From contig VFIW01000158.1 in assembly GCA_006386115.1 (NCBI GenBank), positions 1-42,347 on the forward strand: DNA of 42,347 bases, written 5' to 3'. This DNA comes from Globisporangium splendens (lineage: Eukaryota; Oomycota; Peronosporomycetes; Pythiales; Pythiaceae). Below, in pieces: positions 12,086 to 23,841 of this stretch (the stretch's first letter is position 1; each line of letters opens with the position of its first letter). The notes beneath the pieces are model-generated. The model saw nothing but the letters and a program-made list of their open reading frames with translations, was not told the origin of the DNA and made no database searches. The translations under genes and the position numbers were made by a program.

Positions 12086-13181
12086 CGCGCTGCACGCAGG
12101 ACTTCGCTCTCGCCTCTTCTGCGCGGTTTCGACTCACGGTGTAATAGGGAAAGCTCCGCGCTGCCCCTCGCTGCGCTTTCCCCCCGAATAGTGCGTGCTG
12201 TCACTCAAACGAGGATAAATGAATATAAAAGTGTCGTCTACGGTGCGATGTCGATCGCTGATTGACTGGAAACAGATGCCTTTTTGACCAATCCATGCGA
12301 TGCGTGGTCGCTATCCAGTCGTTTGAGCGTGTGTGGATTTCGTCGCTCAAGTCTGGCGTGACGCATGTCCAAGAGCTCATTTCCAAAAGCCATTCGACGT
12401 CCCACAAATCAGCAGCAGTTGAAAGGCACGCAGCATCGCTCGCCACTGTCCGCTATACTTGCATCGAGTATCCAGGATTCATGTTGCATGTACATGTGGC
12501 GTCCCGTTCAGAATTTTGCCTCCTTTGCCACTCAAGGAGCTGTTGCCTCTGTGCTCCATTGAGTCTTCCATTTACTGGAGGCAAATAGCAGGTCCCTCGA
12601 CGAATGTTGGGTCCATCAGCCCGACGCGAAGTTCCCGAGTGTGGCTAGAGCCGCTGGGCACTTTGGAAGTTAGACCGTGTTTCACGTCCACGCTTTTGAA
12701 GAATCAGCATTTCGACATACCGAAAGCCGAATGCGTGCGAATGTGAATGTGTGATTGTATGCTTGTATGTATTTATATGTCTATCGTTTCTATATGGAGC
12801 GCTATGAAGAACTGATTTTCGATGACCATCATGATGACACAAATAATCATCCTCCTACTCATACTGAGCGCCTCTTATCGACCCATTTCCATGTGCATGT
12901 TCCTAGTGCAAAAGCCGATTACCCCGATGATAATACAGTTATTAGCTCTAACTGAAAACTATCGAACGTTTATCATGTTGAGAACAGAATTTATGCTGAG
13001 GGGTAATCGTAGAATCACATCCATAGAGTCTCTCTGAATGAGCATGCTTCTGTGTGCGTTTAGTGTTATGGAGTTAGCGTCACCCAGTCTCTCTGACCCG
13101 ATAGCAACATGATAAACACAAACGAGTATTGTCAATAAACATTGGTTGACTGCGCGCCATGCTGCTTACCTGAGGACAAAC
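12086..13181. other. Intergenic, 1.1 kb
   Basis: This region holds the upstream part of the PHD/CW gene and the 3' side of the HRD1 gene, both on the minus strand. Small frames on both strands lack any coding signature. No RNA gene or repeat was recognised. Confidence 0.5.
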
Positions 13182-15497
13182 TTATTCGCTTTTCTTGCTT
13201 TCTTCAGTGGATTCGGATGCAGTGCCGGCAGCGCTGCTTGACTCGCCGTAGATGCGATTGTACCGGCGACGCAGTTCCTCGCGTCGGCGCTCAGCTTCTG
13301 TTTGAGGAGCCGGAGGGACAGGATGTTCCACTGGAGCAGGTGCAGTTTCCACTGCACTAGTTTCGCTGGGCGAAGGCACTGACGACTTCTCTTCAAGGTC
13401 ATCTGCTTCGTGGTGACTTGGTTGCGTTGCTGGCTGTTGCGGCGCTGGAGGACTGGTAGCTACAGGGATGCTCACGCTTGCAGTATGCACCGCTGCTGGT
13501 TGACTTTGATGCACCGCTCCTGGTGGTGGAACAGGGAAACCAAGGCCAGTTGCAGCTTGCAGCATCGCGAGTTGGGCGTGAAGAAGCTCGATTTGCCGCT
13601 GAATACTCTCCGGGTCCATCACACCAGGCGTTGGAGCAGTTCCATGTGGCATGCCAAACTGCCCGAACGGAAAGCCAAACGGAGGAGCCATCCCAAAAAC
13701 ACCGGGCATCCCGTACCCCATCTGACCTCCCATCCCTGGCGCAAACATGTACGGTGGCATGTAAGGAGGATACCCGCCAGCAAATGGATGATGGGCTGCA
13801 CTGTGTGGAGGTGGCATTGGGGCTTGACCAGACACTACCGTAGCTGGAGTCGGGCGAGCAGCAACCGATGGTGCTTGGGCATTCGCTTCAGCTGGCGCAG
13901 GAGTCGCAGCAGGAGCTTCAGCATGCGGCACGGCTCCAAATGGCATTCCCGGAGCGCCAAAGCGGAATGGCGCTGGAGGCTGTTCGGGAGCAGGCACTTG
14001 AGGAGCTCCAGGTGCTGCTGCTGCGTTAGCTTCAGGCGCCGTTTCTGGAACCACAGGAGGTCGAGGACCCGTTGGAATCGTCGAGCGACATGTTGGACAT
14101 GTCTAAACGACAGGATATCGACACGTCAAAAAAAAACGATGGACTCAATCAGGCACAAAGAATCACAGCGTACCTGTTGTCGCTGTACCCACATTTTCAG
14201 GCAATCAATATGGAAAATGTGGGAGCACGGCAGCTTTTTGCAAGCCTCCGAGTCCATTTCCTCGCGGCAAATGATACACGTGCGGTCCGTTTCTTGGAGT
14301 TCTTCCTCGGTTGGATTCGGGAAGCGCTCGTTGAGGTTCGCAGTGATTTTGCGGTAACGAAAGTACGACGCAATGCGACGCTGCAGATTCTTGATTGAGA
14401 CCCACAGATCACGCACAATGTGCAGCGGCATCCCGTAATAGGAAAAAATGAGCATGAAAAACACCTGCACCACGCCGAGATAGCATGCAGAACAGCAAAG
14501 CGTTCATTTAGAAATCTATTGAAGCAAATATATAACAAGTGAATACAACATACCAGGTAAATCACGAGCTTGACGATCTCCGACACGAGCTCCAAGTAGA
14601 AAAGGTACGTGAACTTGTTGGTCCACGTTCCGTCCATTCTCGAGTCCACCACGTAGAGCACGTAGCGCAGGAAAATTGCCACCAGCGTGATGAACAGGAT
14701 CAAAAACTAGAAAATGAAGCCAAAGAGAGCACCATCAGTCAGTAGCGATAAGTTTGATGGGCAATATATAAGCACATTTTGGTCGACGTACCTCGAAGCC
14801 AAAGAGAATAAACACCGACGGACCGGTCTCCATGACTTTCATGGCGCAGATGACGACGAACGTCATGTCCACTGCAGCCAGCGCGGTCATGAGCGTCACC
14901 AAGCGCATATGCGTGAATCGCGAGATGATATCCGATTGCTCAATCTGTTGCCATGAGTGCATGCATCATAAGTTGCTGCTGCCTTTGTGTCATCACAGCA
15001 CCTACAATAAAAAGGCACTTACAAACTCTATCCGCGCCTCGGAGAGCCAATGGAAGATCTTGAGAAATACGAGCGACGTGAACAGCACGACAACATGGAA
15101 ATTGATCTCGTCGCGGAAGATCGTGAGCGCCAGACACGTCTCTGTGATCGCATAGCGCACGTTCTCATGCAGCAGCTACACACAGCATCATGCGGTCGTT
15201 AGTCATCATTTAGTACACCACTAACGGGATGCAAACCAACCAGTGAAAGAGGAGGGAAATGCGCTGCGTTACCTCGACTTCGGCGTCACGCAGCGTGCCG
15301 AGGAAAATGGTCTTGACGAGCCGCCCGAGCAGCATGGTGAGCACGAGACCGGCGTTGCCGAGGATGAGCACGCTGATCTTGGACGTGACGAGGTAGATGA
15401 CGGCGGGATAGAACTGCTGGCGCGTGACGTACGTGTAGTAGAGCAGCCCCGCGCACGCGAGCAGACTCGCGCTCGAGTACAACCAGAACCTGACCAT
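13182..15497 (-). CDS. HRD1: HRD1/synoviolin ER-membrane RING E3 ubiquitin ligase
   Basis: HRD1 ubiquitinates misfolded proteins leaving the ER (ERAD). There are six exons: 15273-15497, 15023-15175, 14792-14944, 14554-14706, 14174-14464 and 13182-14102. All joins are in phase 0, giving about 631 aa. The first five exons encode the multi-pass membrane part (RQQFYPAVIYLVTSK, FRDEINFHVVVLF, FHWLSEARIEF, FLRYVLYVVDSRMDGTW), which follows the order known for HRD1. The RING-H2 domain spans the last splice (CIICREEMDSEACKKLPC, HIFHIDC, then TCPTCRS). A cytosolic Pro/Ala/Gly/Met-rich tail of about 290 residues follows, with a charged Arg-rich end (EAERRREELRRRYNRIYGE) similar to other HRD1 tails. The start at 15497 is the first ATG before the first membrane segment. 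The window holds no obvious partner such as HRD3/SEL1. Confidence 0.95.
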
Positions 15498-17070
15498 CGC
15501 GCAGGCGGAGCTTCTTCCCAAGTAGCTTCTCGCAAATGATCACTACGTGGCAACCAGAACATGCGGGATGCGCGGCGTTTGGCACAATCCTAGCAGAACC
15601 TGCCGGGTTTTGAGAAACGGGATCGACGCGCATAAAAAGGACAGAAAATGGTCTGGATGGACGAATGGCAAGGTGGAGAAAACCAGACGCAGATCTAAGC
15701 TCGAAGCGCGACGCTTGCAGCGGCGCCATCCAGGTGATTGAGCGGCGCATGCACGTGTGTACATGGTGCAGTCCTAGGGTGTGCTGGGGGCGTGAGGTGC
15801 GTGGCGCGCAGACGGCATCGCTTTTGCTGTATTTGGTGTCTTTCTGTCCCGATGAAAGAAGTGCTGCGAAGAAATTGGACGGTGGGTATGCGTCAGAGGC
15901 GATTTGATACCGCCACTACCGCATGTTGGATACAGCGATGCCGCTGCCCTCATTGCAGGAAAAGGATGCCGTGGGTGTTGCTGGTCAGCAACCCTTTTGG
16001 TGCTGCGTGTGCGTCTTGCCAAGCAAGGCGCCATTGTGAAGGAGATTTGCCGACAAGACACCTCAATGCAACGAAACAACGGCGGCAGAAAGCACATCGG
16101 AGAATGTGCGACTGTCAAATAGTGTGCGTTGCGTGAAGGAGATAGCAGACGTCGTCCTCTCAAGCGAGAACCATCCAGGCACCCAAGCAAGGCACAGCAC
16201 AACTCTGTTCCAGTTTGGGTACATTGCTTCGTGGTTCAGCCAAATTCGCGGTCCTGTGCCAACAACTCGACTATCAAATCCATAAACTGAGAGCATTGGC
16301 ATGATCCGGACAGCATTTTCAGCGGAGACCGAAGAAGAGCTGATTTGCAAACTGAGGAGAGTGATCTTGACGCATTTGACTGAAGGCGTTTGCTTTCGGC
16401 GCTCGTCAAGCGAATGTTCTACCCACAAGCGCTGAGCTGGCTGTTTGAGCAAGTCCACACGTAACCACCGATGTCACACACCGAAATGATCCACATCAAG
16501 AACAGTTACTCGGCATTGCCATCAAGGTCAGTTACTCTGGCCGTTGCACCGGTTTCGGCTACCCCCAGGCACTAATGGTGCACAGCAGCGAAAAACAGCA
16601 TGGCAACGATGCGGTTCTACTTTCTGCATGCGACGAAGAGCGCGGCGCTCGCGAGCACTCTTCTCTACAAAATCCAGGCGTCATCCCCAATAATGCAGTG
16701 AAGTCTAACGCTTTTGCTTCTGGGCAGCTTCGCCATCACGCAGTGGTTTCTTAAATTGGTCGTTGGAAATTCGACAAAATAGGATCCGGTGGACTCAATG
16801 ACACGGTGAATCAAAGTCGTACTCGAACCCACGAGCGAGCTGATGGTTGATTACGTTCCCAGATAACGGTATCCAAGGCACGAAACCACTGCTTTGAAGC
16901 TGCTGGAAGTGAACAAAGCGCGAGGTAGTTCATGTGCGTCTTGGAATTTCATTCCTCATTTCACTTGATCTCCACCAAGTGTTATCCAGCAGCTCTTATC
17001 GACCGTTTCTTGGCAGCCGATTCTTTTCCTGCTACAGCTTTGCCTCCTCGTGCTGTATCAAGCCGCAAGT
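15498..17070. other. Intergenic, 1.6 kb
   Basis: No convincing gene. The most protein-like frame is 16063-16458 on the minus strand, but it has no domain and no flanking exon. It could be a worn gene relic. Nothing else was recognised. Confidence 0.45.
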
Positions 17071-17878
17071 ATGGTCAAATTCCACCCAGTCTTCTTGTTG
17101 TTCGTTGGAAGCTCGCTTTTGCCGTCCCGCACCCAGATCGCAGAAGCTACCCAGGCTCCTTGTCCACGGACACCTCAATCCCGCTGAATTGCGTTGGTAA
17201 AGGATGGACATTCGTCAGCGTCGAAGGTCTTGCCGGATCGTTCTGCGCGAAAGGTCCGATTTGCTCCACCACGAATAAAAACGGGAACTGTCCCGCCCCG
17301 CAAGATGGACTTGATTACGGCTCGACGTGTGGGAAGCTTAATCAAGAAAACTCGCCTTATGGATGCGTCCCAAGGAAAACTTGCGAGAGTGGATCTGCGC
17401 GCGATAGGTGTGGGGTCAAAGATGATGTCCAGCTCCTGTAAGTCAGAGTACGGAATCAGCCCCAGCTCCAGCGGCGATCCAAACGCCAAGTAGCTCCCCG
17501 GGAATCTCTCCAAGCCCAAGTGCGCCAGCATATCAAACGCCAGGCAACAATCCAGGTAACTCGCCTAGTAACTCGCCTATCTCCGGTACCCCAGCTACTC
17601 CATACCCAGTTACCCCAGCACCAACTACTGTAGCTCCATACACATCTGTTCCAGCATACCTGACGCCATCAACTCCTGCGCCTGTCATCCCAGCAGCTCT
17701 GCTCCTACGCCAGTTACTCCAACACCTACTACACCAGCACCAGCTACTACTTTAGCGCCTGCTTCCACGCCAATTCCAGCTACTACTTCAGCACCAGCTT
17801 CTCCGCCAGTACCTGCTACCACGCCAGCACCTGCTAGCCGTCTTCGCTCGCTGTTGCTTCGTGAGTGCTTGAGAGTGC
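17071..17878 (+). pseudogene. Frameshifted secreted Cys-rich, Thr/Pro-rich protein (paralogue of the gene at 26699)
   Basis: An ATG at 17071 opens a signal-peptide-like start (MVKFHPVFLLFVGSSLLP) that parallels the intact paralogue's MVKISSLVFLALSASA. This frame ends at a TGA near 17183. The matching Cys-rich domain continues in another frame (about 17180-17395; CAKGPIC, NKNGNCPAP, YGCVPRKTC), aligning with CTKGPVC, NKNANCPEP and YGCVERTAY of the intact copy. It stops near 17440. The Thr/Pro/Ala tail then runs through two further frames (about 17460-17700 and 17695-17840), so at least three frameshifts are needed. Spliced expression could rescue part of it, but no introns were found that repair all the breaks. 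This is a decayed duplicate. Confidence 0.75.
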
Positions 17879-18240
17879 ATTACACTCGATTGTCCAACTG
17901 TACTCACCTTAGCATGCATACTTTATGCAGTGCCTCCGTTCCTTAGTGAATGGTTGCATAATTGCATTTGCTGCCATATCCATTAATGACACTTTGATTT
18001 CGCTCTCTACTTTCCACAAAGCGAGTTAGTTGCAACGTAAATTGTAAACGGTCCTTCTGACTTCCTAGTGTCCACGCACAAGCTGCGCTTGGCATCTGTA
18101 CTATCGAGGATCTATCGATTCGCTTTATTCAACACTCTCGTCGTCGACAACCCACACTCTATTTCATGCATTTGATAAGTTACTTATTTTAAAAACTTTA
18201 AACAGGACTGAAAGCGAGAGAATACATTCAGGACATCCCT
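17879..18240. other. Intergenic
   Basis: Short AT-rich spacer between the secreted-protein pseudogene and the 3' end of the sphingomyelinase gene. Nothing was recognised in it. Confidence 0.5.
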
Positions 18241-20788
18241 TCAAAAGTGGAACTCGCCGACGACAGGGTAATGATCCGAGAGATCGACGAGTTTCTCTCC
18301 TTCGGTTCCTCGTGGCGGTTGCCACTCGCTTGTCGCTTTCAGTTGGACGACTTCGGCTGACGACTTGTGCGGCATCCGGTGGTTGTCGACCACCAAGACG
18401 TAATCTAACCGCTCGGTCTCGCCACTCGAACTCGGGCCGCCCACTGCGAGCTCATTCGTCAGCGGGTCAAAACTGAATGCCGAGGAATGCGAAGCAAGCT
18501 CGGGCTCCACGGCGTTCAGCGACTTGAGCATCGCCCCGTACTCAAGTCCGTCGTTGCCGCATTTGTTTACATTGAGGTCGCCAGCCACCAGAACGGCATC
18601 CGATGCAGGGATGGTCATCGTGTCGATGTACTCCCGCAATAGCTGGAGCTGACATGCGCGTGTGGCGACTGCTCCTGGTGTCTCCCAGGCCTGCAGATGG
18701 GTCGCAAACAAGTGCACCGTCTCGGTGTTCTTAACTCGAATCTGACAATATACGACGCCTTTGTCCGCCATGCGATCGTCCCCGGACGCCACGCTGCCAA
18801 ATGTCATTTCCTGGAAACTCTCGATCGGGTACTTGCTCATTGCAAAGCACCCACCGTCGATCGCTTTCTTCGTCGACACAGACGCGCCGGCTCCCACCAC
18901 TTTCGTCTCGTACAGGAACCCCTGCTCCTTCATACCTGTCACTAAAAGTTCGCGGGATGTCGAGCAAAACGCTTCACAAAACACGACGACGTCCGCCTCG
19001 AGCGGCGCCAAACAGCCCGGGATGGCACGCGCGCGATGCGATGCCGACGGCGATATCTTGTCGTTAAGAGACGATAGAATGCTGGGCAAAAGCCACACGT
19101 TGTACACCACGACACGCAGCTTGAATGGCTGGGCGACCACAGACTGTGATGTTGCCTTCACAGCAAGCGATGATGGCTCGGGCGAGGCTTCAGTCGAGCA
19201 GGATTTGCACTCGTGCTGGTCCTGCAAACAGATCTTAAACACCGTCGGGGACTTGCCGCTGGAGATAAACTCTCCGTGAAGGCCCATATATTCGCCGTCC
19301 CAGGTACCATTTGCGACCTGGATGTACACCTGACTCCCGCACACGATGTCTCCAGTGTACCCGTACGGTGAGACGAGCCGCAGTGTCGCCGAGTTGCTCT
19401 CGGCATTTGTCACCATCAAGTGGCCGTGCTTCGAATCGGGCGGTTGCGCGATGCGGACGCTTTTCCGCACCTGTTTGCAGTACAAATGGATAAGATCGCC
19501 AAATTTGACGCTGCGACGCGGTCCCGAGAACATCTCGGCGTTTTCAATGATAAACGATCCGTTCGGGTCACCCGGTTCGGCTCGGGGCACAGTTAGTGCT
19601 ACTGTGGTGGCATCGATCGCCGATGAAGTCGACCGCTGACGCTGGAGATTGGTCGCCGTCACCGCACGCGGCTTGGTCACACTCAGGTAGTACGTCTTGT
19701 TCATATGGTACTTTCCGACACCGCCACTGAGCGCGCCAAACGCGAACACTGCTGAAAGTGGACCTGTGAGCGCAACGCCAGCGACGCCAGCAGCGACAGC
19801 CACCGCCTTCTCGGAGCTCGAGAGCGCGCTTCGCTTCGTCAGCGCGATGCTGAGTCCGCCGAGTGCCTGGAGCTGGATGGCATTCCCGAAATGAATGCGG
19901 TGCTCACAGAGCGACTCGGCGGGTGCAATATGCTGAGTTTGTTGTGTAGAAGTCGAAAGTCTGGCGACTTTCTGTTTCCATTTCAGTTGATTCGGTAAGG
20001 GAGTTGCCGTCGGTGCTATCGTAATGGACGGCATCAATTTCCCTTTCGATTCCGTATCGAGGGACCCGGGGCGAGGCGTGAAAAACGTCCGAAACGTGTC
20101 GCTCGAGTGGATCTCGTCGATCTCGAGTAGTTTGTGGATGTATGTGTTGAGCTTCGTCATCAGCTTCCTCGCGAAGGGGTCGTCTGCGCTCGAGGAAGAT
20201 CGGAATGACTCCCACGAGAGCCGCGCTGGCCGTGGGAATCGGATCTTCCGCGCGTGGAGCTGTTTGTGGAACGCCATGTTGATCGACGTGTGCAGCGCGA
20301 TGAACTCGGCGTATGTGCGGTGCACGAACCAGAGCTTCCCGATTCCGGGGAACCGCAGCGAGATCTCGTAGCACAGCACACCCTGTACGGCGCTGAGGTT
20401 GGTGATGCCGATGTCCGCGTCCTCGCAGACCCAGACTTCCGAGTGACGTCTTCGCAGCGAGGTCAACGGCGGCACCTGGTTGTCCTTTTTTTCCTGTAAC
20501 TGGAACGCCAACGCGATCGGATCGTCGCTTTCGGCTGCTGGTTTTGGAGTAGGCGACGTCGGCTGCGCTGAGCGCTGGAGAATAACAACAACAATAGCAG
20601 TAAACAGCCCACACAGCGTCAGTTAGCAAGTCCTTCATTGCACAGAATATACGAGTCTGTCGCTGCATGCGCACCTCACTGGCCGCCGTGTCCTTTTCGG
20701 TGGAGACGACGGTCGCGTCGCTCGTGGCAGCGACCGCTGCGTCGATGTTCTTGCTCCCACCGCGGCGGCGGTTGCGCCACACAAACAT
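18241..20788 (-). CDS. PX-domain neutral sphingomyelinase (exo/endonuclease/phosphatase fold)
   Basis: There are two exons, 20675-20788 (ATG at 20788) and 18241-20574. A 100-nt intron joins them in phase 0, giving about 815 aa. After a short charged start comes a PX-like phosphoinositide-binding domain (about 20420-20060; WFVHRTYAEFIALHTSIN, then RKIRFPRPARLSW). A middle part has a Gly/Ala-rich hydrophobic stretch (VAVAAGVAGVALTGPLSAVF) and a beta-rich repeat pattern. The C-terminal 290 residues are the catalytic domain of the bacterial-type neutral sphingomyelinase family. It shows the asparagine in VYNVWLL, the glutamate in FCEAF, the histidine in FATHLQAW, GDLNVN, RLDYVL and SDHYPVVGEF. 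It should cleave sphingomyelin or ceramide-phosphoinositols to ceramide at phosphoinositide-marked membranes; the substrate is inferred. Every catalytic motif looks intact. Confidence 0.88.
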
Positions 20789-22527
20789 CCACAGAAGCAC
20801 GCGCCACCAAAGTCCCAGCGAACGGCAGTTGACGCGGGCGCTTGTAGTTCTGGCAGTGAGCAAGTGACCCAGAGACCGCTTCTAACGGAGCTGCGCTTTC
20901 TAATGATGATGGCAGCAAAGAGCTCTGCTGTTGTGGCCGCAAGAGACGGAGGGAGATCCAGTTGCCTCGAGTAAAAAACTGATGTGTAGGTGCGCATTGG
21001 ATAGGGCACTAAAGTGAGAGAGAGCTCGACATGTTGTAAGCCACACTGACGAGCCCTGCTCAAAAGACCTCTTTAATTCGAATACAAGTTGCATTTGTGA
21101 AAGGTGAGATTGAAACATTGACAAGCGCTGAAAGGCTCTTTAGCAACCTTCGGTAAGCGTTATAAGAGGTTGGCTGGTAAACTCGACCAACGTTCTGAAC
21201 TCTTGTGTTAGATGGCACAATCAGATTTCTGGACTGGGAAAGAGAATGATTGGTCTAAATGGGTGGTGAAGAAGAATGCTGGGTTATTGTTTGGAGAAAA
21301 GTGTGGGTGTCTGGGTGATGGCATTTAAAAGTCTATAATGTTGACCACATAGTTGAAGCCACTTCTTCCATTATCTACGTGGGCCACCTAATTTTGGAAC
21401 ATCTGAATTTGACACACACACACCTGCTTCACATTCCCGAGCTTGCTCCCCAAGTCAACTCTTTCTCGGGTTCCGAGTTGGGACCGACAAGATGCCGTGA
21501 TTGACTGGTCGCACCTGTTGGCATAAGCTGGACATCGTGTGGTCCTGAGCTGCTGTAGTACTGACTGATTCGTGGAAGGACGGCGCTATCCGCGATCCAT
21601 GACGTTACTTTTCGGGGCGATTTGCAACTTTAGGCGCTTCTGCAGACAATCTGCGCGAAATCGATCGCTGAGCCACTTGCGTGCCATCCAGCCATGGACC
21701 TGATACCTGGACTCCCCGTCGCTTTTCGAAGCGCAGACAACGACGGGGACGCTGGGTGATCGCGGTGACTGGCGCCAAGTGCTTGCGTATCTTTTTGCCT
21801 TCACCGCGAAATGAGAAAAACGCAAAAGAGCTAAAGTGCAGGTATCAGCGCAGTGTGCTGATGCGCACATCCTTGCAACATGACCAATCCAATCAGACAA
21901 TGTGGAAGATACACTCGCTCATTCGCCCTTCATAATGCGTATTGCAGGAGTATTTGCACTTTTTAAAGTTTTACAACATACAAATTCACATCAATTTTAT
22001 TTTAAAAGATCTAAATCAGATTCTAAAAGGGTTTCTAAACTGAATGTGCCTCCTCCTCATCTCATCCAACTGAAGTGGCTTCGACGTCTCGACACAACGC
22101 GCGATGCGAAAAAGGATCGAGGGCAACTAAACAAGATCGTTCTTCTTCTTTATGACAACGCCACAATACAGTACGCCGTTTACACCAGCGTTCTGCGTGG
22201 ACCTCAGTGTGGTGAGCCATTCACTTAATATGGACTTGAGTATACTCTGATACATGAGATCGGGAAGACAGGCCACGCACTGGCAAAGAATCTTCTTTCG
22301 GCCGTCACATCCGCCATCTGCAGGAAGAAATAAACCACAACAGCAACCACAATGTGGCGCTCGCGTTTGGACCTCACTGTCCTCCATGCGGCCATCTCAT
22401 GGTGCTGAGGAGACTGATGATGGTCTCGCACGTAGTGTTTACCCATGCAGCCTGCAACGCGCCTTGTCTGCGACGATGGCCAACGCTCCGGTCTCGGCCG
22501 TCCTCTGCAAGCTGCTCACTTTGCAAG
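20789..22527. other. Intergenic between divergent genes, 1.7 kb
   Basis: The sphingomyelinase gene reads left and the patatin gene reads right, so this stretch must hold both promoters. No coding frame has a recognisable domain. A short CA run occurs at about 21413-21423. The frame of the patatin gene stays open upstream to 22354, with possible ATGs at 22399 and after, so its start may lie a little further left. Confidence 0.5.
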
Positions 22528-23733
22528 ATGACCGCTTTCGATCAAGTACACTCCCCAGCGCCTGCTTCGACCACCAGTGCGGCCTCAGCCTCAGCCTCGA
22601 AGCCACCACTGCGGAGCTTCTCGTTCTCTGGCGGCGGGTGGCTCAAGATGTGGATGTTTGGCGTCGGCCAGGCGCTCAAGGACCACAGTCTCGACGAAGA
22701 CGCGCGGTTCATCGGCACCTCTGGCGGCGCGCTCGTGGGCGTCGCGATGGTGCTCGGCGGCGGCGACTTTCGCGCGATCCGCGACACGACGCTCGCGCTG
22801 TACATCCCGCAGGCGCACGCGAGTCCGCTCGGACGGTTCCAGATGAAGAGCTACCTCATCGACAGCATGAAGCGCCACGCGAACCTGCACAAGTTCGACG
22901 AGCTCAACAAGAACCCGGGTAAGCTCACGGTCGTGTACTCGTCGCTCTCGGCCATGAAGCCGCGCCGCGCGTCCGTGTTCGAGTCCGAGCACCACCTGCA
23001 GCAGACGCTCATCGCGTCGTGCTGCGCGACGCCGTTCCTCGGCCTGCCCTTCAAGCTCAAAGGCGAGTGGGTCGTCGACGGCGGCATCTTTGACTACCAG
23101 CCGCTGTTCGACGACGAACACGCCGACGCCAAGTCCACGATCACCATCTCGCCCAACATCTACTCGAACGCCGATATCCGTCCCTCGCGGTACATCCCCA
23201 TGGCTTGGTCCATGTTCCCGCCCTCCAAGGAGGACATGGCGTGGCTCTTCGACCTCGGCTACGAGGACGGGCTCCGCTGGATCAAGAGTCAGGGGCTCAT
23301 GAAAACCACCCAGACCGAGGCTGCGTTACCGCTCGTTGTCCCCAACAGCGCGGCCAAGTACACTGGGAACGTCGCCGTCTTGGCGCGCCACCGGTACATT
23401 GAGCACAAGCTTGTGCTGCTCGCTAAGCTCCTGATGCAAATCGGCAAGTGGCTCGCGCTGTACGTGGCCGTCAAGTTCACGCTGCCCATGGCACGAGACA
23501 CGCGCATCTTCCAGAGCGTGCCCACGCGAGTGGGCAGCGCAATGCAACTGCCGTCGCTCATGGCGCAGTGGCGCGTCGTCACGTGGCTCAAGTCCTTCTT
23601 GCTCTCGGGCACCGGTAGCGCAGGGTTCGCAAGCAAAGGCCGCGCACTGCAGCGAAACCTTAGCTCCGTACCGTGGCTGCCGAGTCTCGCGGCGCTGCTG
23701 GGACGCCTCGAGACGCTTGCCATGCTCGGATAA
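22528..23733 (+). CDS. Patatin-like phospholipase
   Basis: Intronless, about 401 aa from the ATG at 22528. The frame extends upstream, but those codons lack character. All three patatin signatures are present. The oxyanion glycines are in FSFSGGGWLKMW, the nucleophile serine is in GTSGGAL (GxSxG), and the catalytic aspartate is in VVDGGIFDYQPL (DGG). Patatins are Ser-Asp dyad lipid acyl hydrolases acting on phospholipids or galactolipids. The C-terminal 130 residues are hydrophobic and basic (HKLVLLAKLLMQIGKWLALY) and may hold the protein at a membrane. The first 30 residues are Ser/Ala-rich without a clear signal peptide. Codon use is very GC-rich at third positions, unlike the flanking spacers. 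Confidence 0.92.
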   Translation: MTAFDQVHSPAPASTTSAASASASKPPLRSFSFSGGGWLKMWMFGVGQALKDHSLDEDARFIGTSGGALVGVAMVLGGGDFRAIRDTTLALYIPQAHASPLGRFQMKSYLIDSMKRHANLHKFDELNKNPGKLTVVYSSLSAMKPRRASVFESEHHLQQTLIASCCATPFLGLPFKLKGEWVVDGGIFDYQPLFDDEHADAKSTITISPNIYSNADIRPSRYIPMAWSMFPPSKEDMAWLFDLGYEDGLRWIKSQGLMKTTQTEAALPLVVPNSAAKYTGNVAVLARHRYIEHKLVLLAKLLMQIGKWLALYVAVKFTLPMARDTRIFQSVPTRVGSAMQLPSLMAQWRVVTWLKSFLLSGTGSAGFASKGRALQRNLSSVPWLPSLAALLGRLETLAMLG

Positions 23734-23841
23734 ACAGACCCCACTCGTCATATTTAAACCTAAGAGATCCGATAAGGAGAAGCGACAGTAAGCACTTGTT
23801 GCTTTGCTTTCTATCCGTTAATGCAAAAAGTGAAAAGTTGT

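Noticed and set aside
16063..16458. 131-codon minus-strand frame
   Set aside because: Somewhat protein-like but no domain, no neighbouring exon and no clear start context.
16820..16850. TTCGA-like T-loop suggesting a tRNA
   Set aside because: The flanking bases do not pair into a T-stem, and no acceptor or anticodon arm is found.
20635..21063. Alternative upstream start of the sphingomyelinase in another register
   Set aside because: That register does not join in phase to the long exon. The ATG at 20788 with the GAG/GTGCGC donor does.
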